From Sinonovacula constricta (Eukaryota; Mollusca; Bivalvia; Cardiida; Solecurtidae): 64,000 nt of DNA. The stretch is from assembly GCA_007844125.1 (NCBI GenBank), contig CM017567.1:16624843-16688842 (forward strand), in the 5' to 3' direction. The position numbers and the translations under genes were made by a program. A model generated the notes under the pieces. The model saw only the letters and a list, made by a program, of their open reading frames with translations. It had not been told where the DNA came from and ran no database searches. This document shows positions 10,200 to 22,005 of this stretch, piece after piece; position 1 is the first letter of the stretch, and every line of letters starts with the position of its first letter.

Positions 10200-12428
10200 A
10201 CATTCAAACCATCAATTAAGCAACCTATTACAAAATTACTTAATAAATCAATAAAAGTGCTAATATTCCATCAGCATCTTAATTCCATTTTCAACCTTAT
10301 ACAGAACTAAATGTGTGAAACATTAAAAAATCTGCATAAGTGACATTGGAAGTAAGCAAACTAAATTTATTTGAATTTCTAAACAATCTAGGCAAGGAAA
10401 ACATTAAACCACAACAGAACAGCAAACAAACTGTAAACTAGTCGAACAACCCTGCTGTACGATTTATTTATAAGATGCATATTCAATTATGATAGTGCCC
10501 ACAAATGCTGTGTAAACAGCAAATATAGATTTCATTCATTTATAGAGCACTTTGCGACTTTTGCAACTTTTGCATTGAAGGTCACTTAGTCTAAACATAC
10601 AATACGAATGAAAAAATATGTGTTTCTTTTGTGTTTCAGTACAATGTCATTGGCATCATCAGCACTAAAATCCCTGTCTCACAAAACATGCTAAAGAGAT
10701 AAAACAATGAATGATCAATGACTTGGTATGAATTTTAAAATCCAATACATGTACATGAACTATAGGTTGATTTGATATGCCTCTGTTAAATGGCTGACCA
10801 AACAATTTCCATTTCTTAAAACAACATTTGGCCAATATTTGTGAGACATGTGTTTAAAATTTACATACACACAAACAATTGAAATTTTTTCTGAATTATT
10901 GTTAACTTTGTGAAATATTTCTATTTAAAGATTTGCCATATTTTAAGTCCAACTGAGACATCGGATTCTCAATGAACATGCCTAAACACATGCTGTGATG
11001 TGCGCGCATAGGGCAAAGGTAATATTTTATAATAGCGACAAATTTAGTATAGTGGAATGTGGATAACACCAATGCCAAACTTGTAAACACTAGTAACTTT
11101 GACTGATTGTTTTCTTAATACTTCACTGCGAATGGAGATAAAAATGTGATGTTTGGTTTGTTCGTTACTTTGTGAAAAAGCCGATTTTACAACGAAACAG
11201 GTGCTGGTTTTAATTGTGAAGAAGCCGGTAGTCAATTGTGAAGTAACTTGTAGGTATTTTTGAAGTAGCCAATATATTGCATATAGTGATAAAAAGCTCT
11301 GTCTGTCTGAGTCATTACAAGAAACCTTTATCAGAAATGGTTTTTCTTGCAGCCTGGAGTTTTTGTAAAAAGGACAAAAATCAGCTAGTTTTTTCACTGT
11401 GTAAATTTTATTTGTAAGTCCTCATTTTTCATGCCAGTCCTTTTCATGGTGTACTGCAATGCAAAAATGAGAAGTTACACGGGTAAAAAATTATAAAATT
11501 TGTTGTTTTTCCTAGTTTATAACATTCATTGAATTCCTGAAAGAGTATACATGTAACAAGACAAGCATTTGAAGTAGATGAAATTGTCTATGAAAAAGAA
11601 ACAAAAAGTATGAAAAACTTGAAATTTTCTTCAAATGAAAAACAAACAAAACTTTGGCAAAATACCTGGGCACCTGTAAATTGACTTTCTAGGGGCATTT
11701 CTCTGCAAAAAAACATAGACGGGCATAAGTTTTCCTAAGTGGAGTGCAACTTCACACCAGCTTTCCCTTCTGATGTTTTATAGATACAGTAAAAATGATA
11801 CATCTTTAACTGTTTAAAATTTCAATATCAGGCTTTAACAAATATAACCTTGTACATCAGACTTAAATCAATATTATCAGATTGTAATATGGAAATTCAA
11901 CTAAAAGCTTGTTTGGTTTGACAAAAAAAACCTATGTCTCTGCAATTAACACTGGCTTGAGTTTTTAACCTTCCAAAAGTGTCCTTGACATTCAGCCTGC
12001 TGTCAGCTCGAGTGTACATGTAGTGTACTTTGATACTGAAATTTACACGGTCGAGGTAAAAAAAAAACGCTCACATTGTTATGGGTTTCCGCGATGTCGC
12101 CATCATGTCAGTGAATATAGCAAATCGACAGATTTGGAATTTCACAGGTTTCTAGCGGAAGTTTAGCGGTCCGATAAGATAGCCATCTGTGTATATGGAC
12201 CCCTTGCATCGCATTATAATGGAGTTATTTACAACTTACAAGGTTCAGTGACACTTGACACATTGCTAGCAGGTCTTTATGACATAAAAAACGTTAAAAC
12301 AGGATTGTTTCTTTTTTCATGGTCCGTGTAAATGTTTACAAAAATTTGTAAACGTTGGAGCCTTAGCAAATACTGAAGTTTCATATCTTAGAGGAACTAT
12401 GGAGTATATTGTATAATTTGTTACATAC
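10200..12428. other. AT-rich intron or intergenic DNA
   Basis: Apart from one 117-codon minus-strand frame described separately (11044-11397), I see only AT-rich sequence without coding or repeat structure. A GC-richer patch near 12050-12200 is not assignable. Confidence 0.5.
11044..11397 (-). CDS. Possible terminal exon, 117 codons, function unknown
   Basis: On the minus strand an open frame follows TTTACACAG, which looks like a 3' splice site. It runs for 117 codons and stops at TAG near 11044. The residue mix (LADFCPFYKNSRLQEKP, then SLYAIYWLLQKYLQV) is not low-complexity, and there is no good ATG at the start, as expected of an internal or last exon. I do not recognise a family. If joined directly to the SET exon at 12429 (phase 0), the first codon would be TGA, so it would only add 3' UTR there. 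A chance open frame in AT-rich DNA is the main alternative. Confidence 0.25.
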   Translation of the reverse strand: MKKLADFCPFYKNSRLQEKPFLIKVSCNDSDRQSFLSLYAIYWLLQKYLQVTSQLTTGFFTIKTSTCFVVKSAFSQSNEQTKHHIFISIRSEVLRKQSVKVTSVYKFGIGVIHIPLY

Positions 12429-12618
12429 CCTACGCCAGAAGGCTGTTGTATCCTTGTAATCAAAGCGAAGTTCCTCGTCTTTTCTGATGTCTCTCAACGC
12501 ATAAATAGCCAATTTTGGTCCTTCTGTGTCCTCCATTACAACTTTACAGTTACATGTACGTCTAAGATGACTGTCATTTATCATACGCCCACAACCAGAT
12601 GCATATGTTGCATCAATA
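12429..12618 (-). CDS. SET-domain exon 3 (C-terminal half of the SET domain)
   Basis: The exon begins after CTGTTTTCAG at 12618 and ends at AGG|GTATGT. Its first base completes a Cys codon with the upstream exon, giving HLCIDATYASG. It then reads GRMINDSHLRRTCNCKVV, PKLAIYALRDIRKDEELRFDY and ends TTAFWRR. It corresponds to the second half of a KMT5A/SETD8-like SET domain (histone lysine methyltransfer from SAM), including the final DY that contributes to the active site. A deviation: the usual N-H-S of the SAM-binding loop is N-D-S here. Activity is therefore uncertain. What follows at 12428 in the transcript is not resolved. Confidence 0.85.
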
Positions 12619-13139
12619 CTGAAAACAGGAAACACAAGCAAACCTCAGTAATTGAAGAGTAGTCTTCTTTCCTAGGCAATGAAATAGTGTGTGGGGTTGA
12701 AAACTGATTACTAGTAACCAGAAAATTACCATCTCAATGCAATTATTCTATCTCAGCACTGAAAAATTTGAAATATCTATTGTCACAGAAAGGGAAAACT
12801 GTGAAGCCAAACCAGGCCATGAACCCGGGACTTAATGCTTACAGGGCGACTGCTTTACCGAACATTCGTGCCACTTGGCCAACATTACTTTTAGCCATCG
12901 GGAACACATTAATGATTAACACACCTAACTTAGTGCTCATGCTGGCTGTTTTCAAATAATAGCCACAAAATTTTTGAAAAATGAATTATTAGCCAAAGTG
13001 TTAGCGTGTCATTTCAACATGTGGGAAAACATTATGATCATTTATGTTTTTAATTGTTCACACTATTGTATCTAACATAAAATCACAAGTTATAAAGAGA
13101 TACTGTAATTTGTTTTTAACTTAACTCAATAAAAACAAG

Positions 13140-13580
13140 AGACCGTCGAAGATGGGTGATGCTCCCCAAATGGGTACATTGTCACAAAAACGGTTAGTTG
13201 TATAACTATTGAGGTGAATTTTGAAAATGGTGTAGTGCTATACAATCAGGCATAATCAAACACATCGCCTCGATATGGTGATCATTTCTGTGAAATAATT
13301 TTTAAATCCAACTATAAATAGCAGAGTTATGGACAGGACACAATTTTGCTTCAAGGTGATGCTGTGACCTTGACCTTCAAGGTAGCGACCAAAATGTTGT
13401 GCGCGACACGTCGTCTCATTATGGTGATCATTTCTGTGAAATAATTAAAAAATCCGACTTAAAATAACAAAGTTATTGGCCGGACATGATGTTGCTTCAA
13501 GGTCATGCTGTGACCTTGACCTTCAAGGTCCAATCGTGACATCGATCATTACCCGCAGGCAAGGTGATTAATTTTTGTGA
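13140..13580. repeat. Dispersed repeat rich in TGACCTTGACCTTCAAGG blocks
   Basis: Two imperfect tandem units of about 150 bp (near 13255-13400 and 13405-13560). Each has ATGGTGATCATTTCTGTGAA, a stretch around AAGTTATTGG.C.GACA, then TTGCTTCAAGGT.ATGCTGTG and TGACCTTGACCTTCAAGGT. The TCAAGGTCA form is the half-site bound by ERR and SF-1 nuclear receptors. This repeat class is widespread in bivalves; it lies in an intron of the SET gene. Confidence 0.7.
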
Positions 13581-14261
13581 CACTGTTAATTCAATAACGG
13601 GAAATTAACAAGTCACAATTATCAGAAATGTTGCGACTGCTCAGGGCGACGAGAATGTAAATTTGCTGGAATTTTCTTCTTCTTTCGGACAATAATTTAA
13701 TCGCCAGATTTTAATACCAATTCTTAAAAAAAATCGACAATAGACAATAGCATTAAATTCAAAACAAGCTACTAAACTTTCTTGATATGTGGGTATTCTT
13801 ACATGTATGTAATGTTCTTACCCAGTATGTTTAAAGTTTACTGAGATGCATGTATACAAAGGCCAGGGTTTCCACTAGCTGTGGAATCTCAAGGGTCATT
13901 TTGATCGATTTTTAGGGGGCTCTGACAATTAATAGCCAAAATACCCCTACTTTAAGGAAAATGACCCTTCAGCTAAAATCACAGGGTCAAAATGAGGCTT
14001 TTTGGAAATTTCAAGAGTCAAAAGGGTCATCTCCCAGGTCAAATGGAACCCTTGAAAGGCCATAGTTTGTACTTATTTTTTAAATACAAGAGTTATCAAA
14101 CTGAGTTATAGGTCAGGTTTAATGCTTGGAAAGTCGTAAAGGAAGTTATTTAATGAAATAGTTGCAGTGGTTACTAAAATATAACTATAGAAATGTTAAA
14201 ACATAAATCAAAGTTAAACTGGGCCACAATTTGTATTAAAAGTATATGCAGAACTACTAAC

Positions 14262-14427
14262 CAGAGATGCTTGTCTTTATGGTAGAAAAAGAAAAGGAAG
14301 CTTCCTTCATCCTTTATGTGTGTGGAACAAAATCTCTCCATACCATCTTTTGCAGAAATCAATTCTCCTTGATAGAAACATACCAGCTGCCCTTTCTGAA
14401 TGGTGTCTGTGGCAAACACTCCATAAC
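14262..14427 (-). CDS. SET-domain exon 2 (N-terminal half of the SET domain)
   Basis: The 3' splice site ATCTTCTGTAG is followed by GTTATGGAGTG. Two bases join the single G from the exon at 17332, giving Gly in SYIGYGVFATDT. The exon reads through QKGQLVCFYQGELISAKDG, SFLFFFYHKDKH and ends CTCTG|GTTAGT, in phase with the next exon. The pattern GYGVFAT ... G.LV.FY.GELI ... F.YHKDKHLC matches the first half of KMT5A-like SET domains (RGVIAT, VEYHGDLI, YCVDAT). The frame also remains open about 28 bases upstream of this AG, but only this site keeps phase with the exon at 17332. Confidence 0.85.
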
Positions 14428-14984
14428 CTACAGAAGATCTGTGGTCATCATATATCTGTGGTAATCAAGTTTCCTACTGCATCTTGTCTGTGTTTCGTGA
14501 TTATTGCATTTTTAGGGAAATAATGGTCCTACATTTCTACACATTATGTAATAACATTGAAAAACAAAATAAAAAGCTATTATAATTCCACTGTATGAGG
14601 AGTCAAACACAGAAGATTTTTCCTCTACATTATTATTACACATTAAACAAGAGCCAGTCAGAAACGACTGCATGGTCGACTATTCGAATAGTCGGAAATA
14701 AAGCAAGCATACATATTACAGCACATTTTTAATGGGGCATCATTTCAACTAGGAATTGAGTAAGGAGTTCAATCTGATTCTACCCCACCGATCCCCCTAT
14801 CAAACAATTATAATTATTGAGATGAGTTTAAAAAAAAGAAAAAGTAAAAAAAAAGAATTTGGACTAACAACAGAAAAAGATTGCAGGTGGGGTGAGTTTT
14901 GAAAGAGAAACACAAACACACAAGTTTCCTTTGGAGAGGACCCAAACACCCAGACACCCCTGACCCCCACAACCCCTGCCCACC

Positions 14985-16010
14985 CCCTTAACCACTCAAG
15001 ACCCACTCATTACTTATTATCAAAGTATTTAAGTGTCATTTGTTTAATACCTCTTACTATAGCATTATAAATAATTGAAACAGAAAATAAAAATAGGAAA
15101 AAAAAAATTCGAAGGATGAGGGTACTCCTGATCCTCTCCCTTCCACAGCACCAAAATATTTTTATTGGTGTTAGTTTTGAAAAAAGACAGTAACAATAAT
15201 GTTTGTAAGGTGGGGGTAAGGGTGGTAGACAGGTTCCTGACCCCCCCCCCCCCCCCCCACCACCACCACCTGACCCCCAGACCCTACCCAACAACTGTAA
15301 GTTAGTTGGTCTGAGTTTAGAAATAAATAAAATTAAAAAAAAATAATCTTGTTTTGGAGGGGAACCCCACCCTGACATCCCTGAGCCAGTGCCCCCTCTA
15401 CCACACAAACATACTCACACGCCTTCCCAACGGCTTTCAACACCTGTCACTTCTATTATTAAAGTATTATAGTGTCATGTGTTATATACATTTTTGCAAT
15501 AGTCTTGTAAATAAATAAAAAAAAAAAGAAAAAAGAAAAGAAAATGATCAAAAATATTGTGGAAGGGTGGTGGATACCCCTGATAATTCTCTGCCCGAAA
15601 CACAAACAAAATTTTGATTGCTTTTGAGTTTTGAAAAAGAATGAAAACGTTTTTTTGTTTTGTTTGTTTGTTGTTGTTGGTTGTTTTTTTTTTTGGGGGG
15701 GGGGGGGGGGGAGTGAGGGTAGTGGTGGATAGGTACCTGAATCCCTAACCCCAACCCCACACAACAAAAGGTTTGTTGGTTTGTGTTTAAAAATAAATAA
15801 AATGAAGTTTAAAAAAATCTTGGAGGAAGGTGCCCCACACAGACCTCCCCCTGCTCACCACCCTTAACAACTCAAAACTTCTTATCTTACCCCCTGACCC
15901 TGCACCATTTCCACCCCTCCCCCTTACCCCATTCCCTCCCCCTAACCACTGGACACTTCTTACCAAAGTATGTAAGTGTCTTCTGTATTACTTTGCTATA
16001 GCATTATATA
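14985..16010. repeat. Three tandem units of about 470 bp with poly-C/poly-G runs
   Basis: Each unit carries a copy of TATTA(T)CAAAGTAT.TAAGTGTC followed by GCTATAGCATTATA (near 15020, 15460 and 15970), then A-rich and C-rich tracts. One C run is at 15240-15260 and one G run at 15695-15712. The purine/pyrimidine asymmetry makes long spurious open frames on the minus strand. Confidence 0.65.
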
Positions 16011-16019
16011 AGAAAGGAA

Positions 16020-17090
16020 CTTGCATGCAAACTTTAACCATAAATTTCCAAGTCCAAAAAGGGATGTAATTCAATGAGAAGCAATTTAGAATTATGGTAC
16101 TTGACAAACCATCTAATTTCAATGTGATGAACAAGTATACAAAGTATCAAAGCTGTTATTATAATTATAGTACACAAGTTATGAGATTGCATGTAAACTT
16201 TAACCATAATTTCTAAGTCCAAAAAGTTACAAAAGGGCCACAATTCAATCAAAAAGTACGGCGGAGTTATGGGTCTTGGTATATCAACCACAGATATGAT
16301 AATAAAGAATTGAATATAAAAAAATTAAAGTTTTAAAGCTGTAGTATAAGTAGTATGAAAGTCATGAGCTTGTACTAGCTTGCATGCAAACTTCAACCTG
16401 AAATTCTAAGTCGAAAGAGGCCATAATTTGATCAAAATGTATATAAGAGTTATTGTTCTTGGCATACGGGATATGAAGGTGAACAAGAGTACAAAGTTTC
16501 AAAGCTGTAGTATAAGTAGTATGAAAGTTATGACCTTGAACAGGCTTGCATGCAAACTATAACCTGAAATTGGAAGTCAAAAAAAGGGCCTTAATTTGAA
16601 AAAAAAATGGAAGTTAGAAATATGATTCTTGGTATACATATTCAGGATATGATGGTGAACAAGTGTACAAAAGTTTCAAAGCTGTAGTATAAGTAATATG
16701 AAAGTTATGAACCTGTCTAAGCTCGCATGTAAACTATACAAACTGAAATTCTAAGTCGAAAAAGGGTCATAATTTGAACAAAATAGAAGTTAGAGTTATG
16801 GTTCTTGGCATACATACTTGTGACATGATGATGAACAAGTGTACAAAGTTTCAAAGATGTATAATGAGTAGTATGGAAGTTATAAGTTAGTACACCAGCT
16901 TGCACGCAAACTTTAACCTGAAATTCTAAGTCAAAAAAGAGCTATAATTTCATCAAAATGAAGGTTAGAGTTATGGTTCTTGGCATACACACTCGAAATA
17001 TGATGGTGAACAAGTGTGCCAAGTTTCAAAGCTGTAGCTATAGTACTTTGTAAGATATAAGTAGGTTGCACATAAACTTTAACCAAGGCG
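16020..17090. repeat. Six tandem units of about 175-180 bp
   Basis: Units start near 16021, 16190, 16380, 16550, 16730 and 16905. Each contains TTGCATGCAAACTTTAACC, TTCTAAGTC.AAAAAGGGCC.TAATTT, GAGTTATGGTTCTTGGCATAC, GATGGTGAACAAGTGTACAAAG and AGCTGTAGTATAAGTAGTATG. No coding function. Confidence 0.85.
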
Positions 17091-17331
17091 GGACAGCAAC
17101 GCCTACCCTAACGAAAAAGTGAGTGGAATAGCCCGACATATTCTTCGAATAGTCAAGCTAAAAATTGAAATTTAGTTGGGTCATTTTACAGGATCTTTGT
17201 CCACAGAATGACATGTAATATTCTGGTGTGCATGACGAAAGTTGTTAACTTTCCAAGTTGACTTTGACAGATTGTGAATGTGACAAAAACCAATAACCAC
17301 AGTTTTTTTATTTAATATAATTGTGACTCAC

Positions 17332-17440
17332 CTATGTAGCTGTCAATATACTTTACTTCAATTAGTCCCTTTTCTTCAGCTGAAACACTGTCATGAGTTG
17401 TATCAACATTCCCGCTTTTCTTTGTTCGGAGTCTCATTAT
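17332..17440 (-). CDS. SET gene, first recognisable coding exon
   Basis: A strong 3' splice site (CTTATTCCTTTGCAG) precedes ATAATGAGACTCCG, and a consensus 5' splice site (ATAG|GTGAGT) follows. The exon has 109 bases, starts in phase 0 and leaves one base. The likely start is the ATG at 17437-17435 (second codon), giving MRLRTKKSGNVD, an acidic stretch HDSVSAEEK, then GLIEVKYIDSYI, which aligns with the pre-SET edge of KMT5A. With exons at 14427-14262 and 12618-12429 it makes a protein of roughly 155 residues, essentially a bare SET domain, much shorter than vertebrate KMT5A. An N-terminal extension from upstream exons is not supported because the frame before it closes. Confidence 0.8.
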
Positions 17441-17879
17441 CTGCAAAGGAATAAGACAAGGTTCACAAAGCTAAATTTTGAACTCTTAAGACGACAAAAC
17501 ATACAATTTAACTTGGTATTGAAGAACTATTTGTTGGAGTGGCTATAAAATAGTAAGTGTGCCACTACACTGGCATCATCATTTTTGCAACAGAATTTAT
17601 TCAGTTAGAAGATGCAATAGTCCATACCATAACCTTAACCATAAAAACACTTCATTATAGTACAATGTGATAATATATATAGACATACAAGTGAAAAAAT
17701 GTAAGACAATCAGGAACTTGATGAAGGATGGGGTTTCAAAAATTCATTTGACATTGCAGCTTGAATGCTTACCCATGATATTTATTAAAATTACACACCA
17801 TTATTTCTCATCTGCCAGGCGTGTTACAGAAATAGGTAAATCATTTTTATGGTAAATGTATCTAGAGTTTACAACCTAG

Positions 17880-18250
17880 ACGTCGATTCTTTTCAATAAC
17901 ATTCCAATAAAATTGGCCGCCATTTGTTTACATTATGCCAGAAGCGGGATTACACTATAAAACAGTAACAAACACTGTTGTCATCTTGCTCGATAGAGTC
18001 TGACACTGTGAAAACGGCATGTATCAATTTAACAAGTTAGATATTAGTAAGAGTTACTCAAAAAATGTTAATTTAAAGAAAAAAAAATCCTGAAAATCTG
18101 CCGCCATTTGTTTTTTACATTTATACCGGAAGCGGGAGTCCAGTATGCAAGTTATACATCCGAAATCAGCTTTCCGTCAATTTTTCCCCAAAATTATGGA
18201 TGCAAGTTATATATAAATGCAATTTATACACAACGGAATACAGTATGTTT
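17880..18250. repeat. Two copies of a GCCGCCATTTG-containing block
   Basis: About 17909-17955 and 18099-18142 share GCCGCCATTTGTTT..ACAT.AT.CC.GAAGCGGGA. The same GCCGCCATTT motif, a YY1-type sequence, is found in the probable first exon at 20325-20335 read on the minus strand. They may be old promoter duplicates. Confidence 0.5.
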
Positions 18251-18259
18251 TTATATGTG

Positions 18260-19950
18260 TTAATTTCAAATACACATTTTCAAACTAACCACCTGTAACT
18301 GTGAAACACTCCAGGCAATGATAAAAAAGAAAAACCGTAGGGACCAGGTTTTAGCAAAAAACATCTCTAGATAGTAATGTTGAAAATTTTGATCTACTTC
18401 TATATTATAAAAAGGGTGAGCAGCAGCCAATAATCCCACGGATATTTTGAGGTTGTTTAATCAAGAAAATCCAAATCAACTGTTAAACGCAAGCCATAAA
18501 TAGAATGCGAGTTAGAGTTTAACTTATTCAAAGAAACTATTAGATGGTGGTCTTGACACCCTCCAAAAGAATCAAATAAAGTCAAATGATTCAAAGTTAC
18601 TTTACCATGTTTTAACTTCTTTTGAATGCAATAATTGTTCATGTTGGAATATGTTATCAAAAACAATTCCATATTTAATCGAACAACTAGACTGGCAGAG
18701 ACATGGCAACACTGGACTCTGCCTTACAAGAGGCATAACTAATCATCTAAAAAAAAGGATATATTTTATTAAAATGCTGGCCTAAGAAACAAATACTCAC
18801 ACAAACATAAACTTCCATAGTGCATTTTGTCATAACTATTCATTATCAGAAATATTTACTAATTTAATTTATCAAAAGATAAAAAATTAAAGTTCATATA
18901 AAGTCTAAACTGGTTGCTCTGTATTTTTGCACATTCAAACTGAGTAGAGAACTGAAAATATTTTTGAAATTGTTCAACTGGAAGCTGAAATATTGTCATT
19001 TGTGCGATTTCAAAAAAATGGGAAGTGAAGTGAAAAAAAATAGTTAAGATTTAAGTTCATAAAAATTCCAAAACTAGCCTTTTTTTATGAAACAGCCCAG
19101 TATCTAAAATTCATATGTTGCATTATTACAATGAATATATTATAAAGAAAAAAATGTGTGTCAAGCTACTAATTTCAAACTTAACCATATTATGCATGGT
19201 TCAATTGGTAAATGATAATTAATGGGAAACCACAAGGCCTCAATTACCTTGCAAATTGTAGCACAAGTTTAAAATCACTAAATGTGGCTACAATCATGAC
19301 AATTTCATTGTCAGTTATAATTGCAATCATTACACTCATAGCCAAAATACTTGAACAATACCAAGTGATTCCCTTAATATCTAAATCACTTATGAGCTGC
19401 CATAAGTTTGAATTTGAAGTCAATGTAACGATCTGCTGGCTTCACAATTATTTTAAACAAAGGATAATACCATGAATAAGCAATTGACACATTTTGAATT
19501 AACGAGAAAAAAAAAACAAACCCTGTTTATTTTGCTTTCAAGTGCAAAATACAGACACATCAATTCAATGATTTACTCGAGTACTCACTACTATATAAAT
19601 AGATAGATATTTTTTCTGTTGCATTTTAAATATGAAGTAATTATATATTTGACTCTTTAAAATTTATTAAAAACAAATTTTAAGTATCATTATAAAGAAA
19701 TATCACTGAATACAACAAATGGCTTGGGACAATCTGATTATGACTCATTGAAAATTCTGGAAAGTCAATTCACCTCTGGTTTTCAAAAGCTATTGAATTT
19801 AAAAACCCTGATCAGATATGTGGCACTGAGCTAAAGCATCTTTGATTTTCTTGCAAGGGTGTGAAGATACCTTTGTTAAGCTAAATCATATAAAAAAAAA
19901 ATAACATCACCATCAGTTCACGTAATTTACAAGATACAGCCAATAAATTA
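18260..19950. other. AT-rich intron, no feature seen
   Basis: Several chance open frames of 60-90 codons of low coding character. Nothing that I can assign. Confidence 0.5.
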
Positions 19951-19956
19951 ACTTAC

Positions 19957-20203
19957 AGTCTAATAGAATTTTTGATGAAAAACCTTTGCATCTTCCAACA
20001 TTAGAGCACACAGGGTCCAAGTTTCTGTCATTTTAAATGATACCAGATAGCCATTATTATATTTGTGAACACAAAAATATTCTTTTTCTTCTGCTGAAAT
20101 AAAACGACACATAAAGTCCACATCCTGTTTCTTTAGTACAAATATTGAACTCGACGGTCCTTTCCAGCAGCACCTGTACACGGACATATTTAAACTTTTG
20201 CAT
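19957..20203 (-). CDS. Probable 5' exon of the SET transcript with a 75-codon open frame
   Basis: Bordered by TTCTAAAAAAG upstream and GACT|GTAAGT downstream, both good splice sites. Inside, an ATG at 20187 opens MSVYRCCWKGPSSSIFVL and continues through FICRF-like and MTETWTLCALMLEDAKVF, stopping with TAG at 19960-19962, only three bases before the exon end. The frame therefore cannot join the SET exon. It is either an upstream ORF or a small separate protein sharing the promoter. The residue composition looks coding, but I recognise no family. Confidence 0.4.
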
Positions 20204-20304
20204 CTTTTTTAGAATTTACACACTTTAAAAATATTTTTTACAACGAATCTCTGCTGAAACAGTAAACATTCAGACCTCTAACTGACTGTAAAATCAAATC
20301 TTAC

Positions 20305-20400
20305 CTCGCGCATTTAAATGGCGGCTGTAAAGTATCATCTATGTGAGCAGGCGCTTCCTGTCGTTATGTTACGTATAACATAAAGCGTCTGAGCGCACTG
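20305..20400 (-). promoter_or_regulatory. Likely first exon and promoter of the SET transcript
   Basis: On the minus strand, CAGCCGCCATTTAAATGCGCGAG is followed by GTAAGATT, a good 5' splice site at 20304. The GCCGCCATTT is a YY1-type motif often found just downstream of TATA-less start sites. The surrounding 20330-20560 is GC-richer than its neighbours and carries GGCGCG, in keeping with a promoter. The first exon boundary on the 5' side is not determined. Confidence 0.45.
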
Positions 20401-20685
20401 TTTGGCGCGTATTCTCCTAAGAGTGATCTCCCTCTGCCTTCGCACACTTTTCAAGGTCACGTGATAAATAAAAATGTGCGAAATATGTGCGAACATGTCT
20501 TGACTAACCGTCATTTTGAGGACTCTTTGATTTTGCGCTAAATCAACGTAGGTCCTCCCAGATAACGCAAAATATGGAAATAATTTCGAGGACTAGGGTG
20601 TAAGTCCTCGAACTGGAGATAGGTCCTCGTATTGTTGGTGTGCGATCAAGCCTTAGTCCTCTAAAAGATAGGTATACACACGCAC

Positions 20686-20876
<191 letters not shown>

Positions 20877-20909
20877 TCTCATGAGTGGTCCTTTGATGCA
20901 GGAAATCTT

Positions 20910-21360
20910 GTCATATGTATATTCTTTTCTAATACAGCATATGATAAAACCATATTTTTCTTCAGGTGTCTAATATTTAATCTTTTCAGTTCATGGTACA
21001 ATTAATGTACCATTATTATATATGGCCCAGCCAGAGAACACAAATGTTGTTCTTCCTTAAGACTTTTATTTAGATTTAAGAAAATACAATTGCTTCATTC
21101 AAGCTTAAAGTAAAAAATCTGGTTCATTGGGGGCAACAGATACAAGTGGAAGTTAAAAAGTAGATTTGGATAAGCACATTAATTTAGATTAAATCCTTGT
21201 AGGGTTATAATCAAACAATATTCTGAAAGTGATAATTCTGAGTACAGATACTTATCAGACATTTTAAAATTAATTAAACGTATAAATCATAAGAGACTTT
21301 AGTCAGTTGATTATTTTAGGGCATATTTGAAAACATTAACAAGTAATGTATGACTTTTAA
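20910..21360 (+). repeat. Dispersed repeat, copy 1 of 2 (second copy at 32470)
   Basis: Collinear with about 32470-32900 over some 440 bp. Shared blocks include GGTGTCTAATATTT, ATTTAAGAAAATACAATTGCTT, ATTCAAGCTTAAAGTAAA and ACAGATA.AAGTGGA.GTTAAAA. No coding potential. Confidence 0.85.
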
Positions 21361-22005
21361 ATAGGACTTTGTCATATTCTTAAAAACATGATGTCTTAGG
21401 ATAAAGTTTAGTGGTTCCTAAAATTAACACACTTCACGCATTTTAAAGTGGAACAGATGAAGGCAAAAAATGAGATAGATAGTAATCAGAAAGACTTGGA
21501 AATAATGCTGTTACAAAGCAATGTTATTACGTAGTAGTAGTTTGCTAATGTATAATAATTACACTTTGAACTTAACTTAAAAATATAACTTAACACGTGA
21601 GGTCGATTGTCGCTAATATTAAACGAATACATTTCCCAGTCTTCTGCGGATAATTAAAAATTATCATGTTAGTATTTAGTTAACCTTAATAAATGTTAGT
21701 AATGACGTTAAGGGCCATTAAACAGTAGAAATACTTAGATAATTTAAGTTTGGTGGATAAAGAGACGGGATAAATTTTACGGGATTGATGGATAGCTATC
21801 TAGGGTCTTGAAAAAAAAAAGTTGTTTAGTCTAGGTCCGAAACGTTATCGTAATCGGAACGTAATAAATGGCAGAAATCAGCCACCATACAAAAGGGAAC
21901 ACCTCGGATAATTCACGAATCATCTCTCGGATGTATGTAGGTAGCCGGATTACCTCGGCCACTTCCCAAAATGGGACTTCTTTTGTGACAGACGTCAAAA
22001 CAAAG
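21361..22005. other. Upstream intergenic DNA, partly GC-richer
   Basis: No gene seen. From about 21890 the composition rises and includes CGGATAATTCACGAATC, CTCGGATG and a TTTTGTGACAGACGTCA block with a CRE-like half (GACGTCA). Confidence 0.4.

Larger units (their letters stand above)
14640..17165. mobile_element. Long non-coding repeat element with GACTATTCGAATAGTC-type ends
   Basis: The stretch opens with AACAAGAGCCAGTCAGAAACGACTGCATGG and GACTATTCGAATAGTC. It closes with GGCGGGACAGCAACGCC..., CGACATATTCTTCGAATAGTC at about 17160. These blocks, with 175 bp tandem units next to the right end, are familiar from bivalve genomes as a common dispersed element. Inside are two different tandem sections, listed separately. 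I see no protein-coding capacity, so it is non-autonomous or a satellite-bearing repeat. It lies between SET exons 1 and 2. Confidence 0.6.

Noticed and set aside
15010..15767. Gly/Pro-rich and Phe-rich minus-strand frames of 70-132 codons
   Set aside because: They follow from poly-C/poly-G and A-rich tracts in a tandem repeat; composition is that of simple sequence.
17880..18160. Independent promoter for a gene on the plus strand
   Set aside because: The GCCGCCATTT motifs are present, but no open frame or splice donor follows on either strand.
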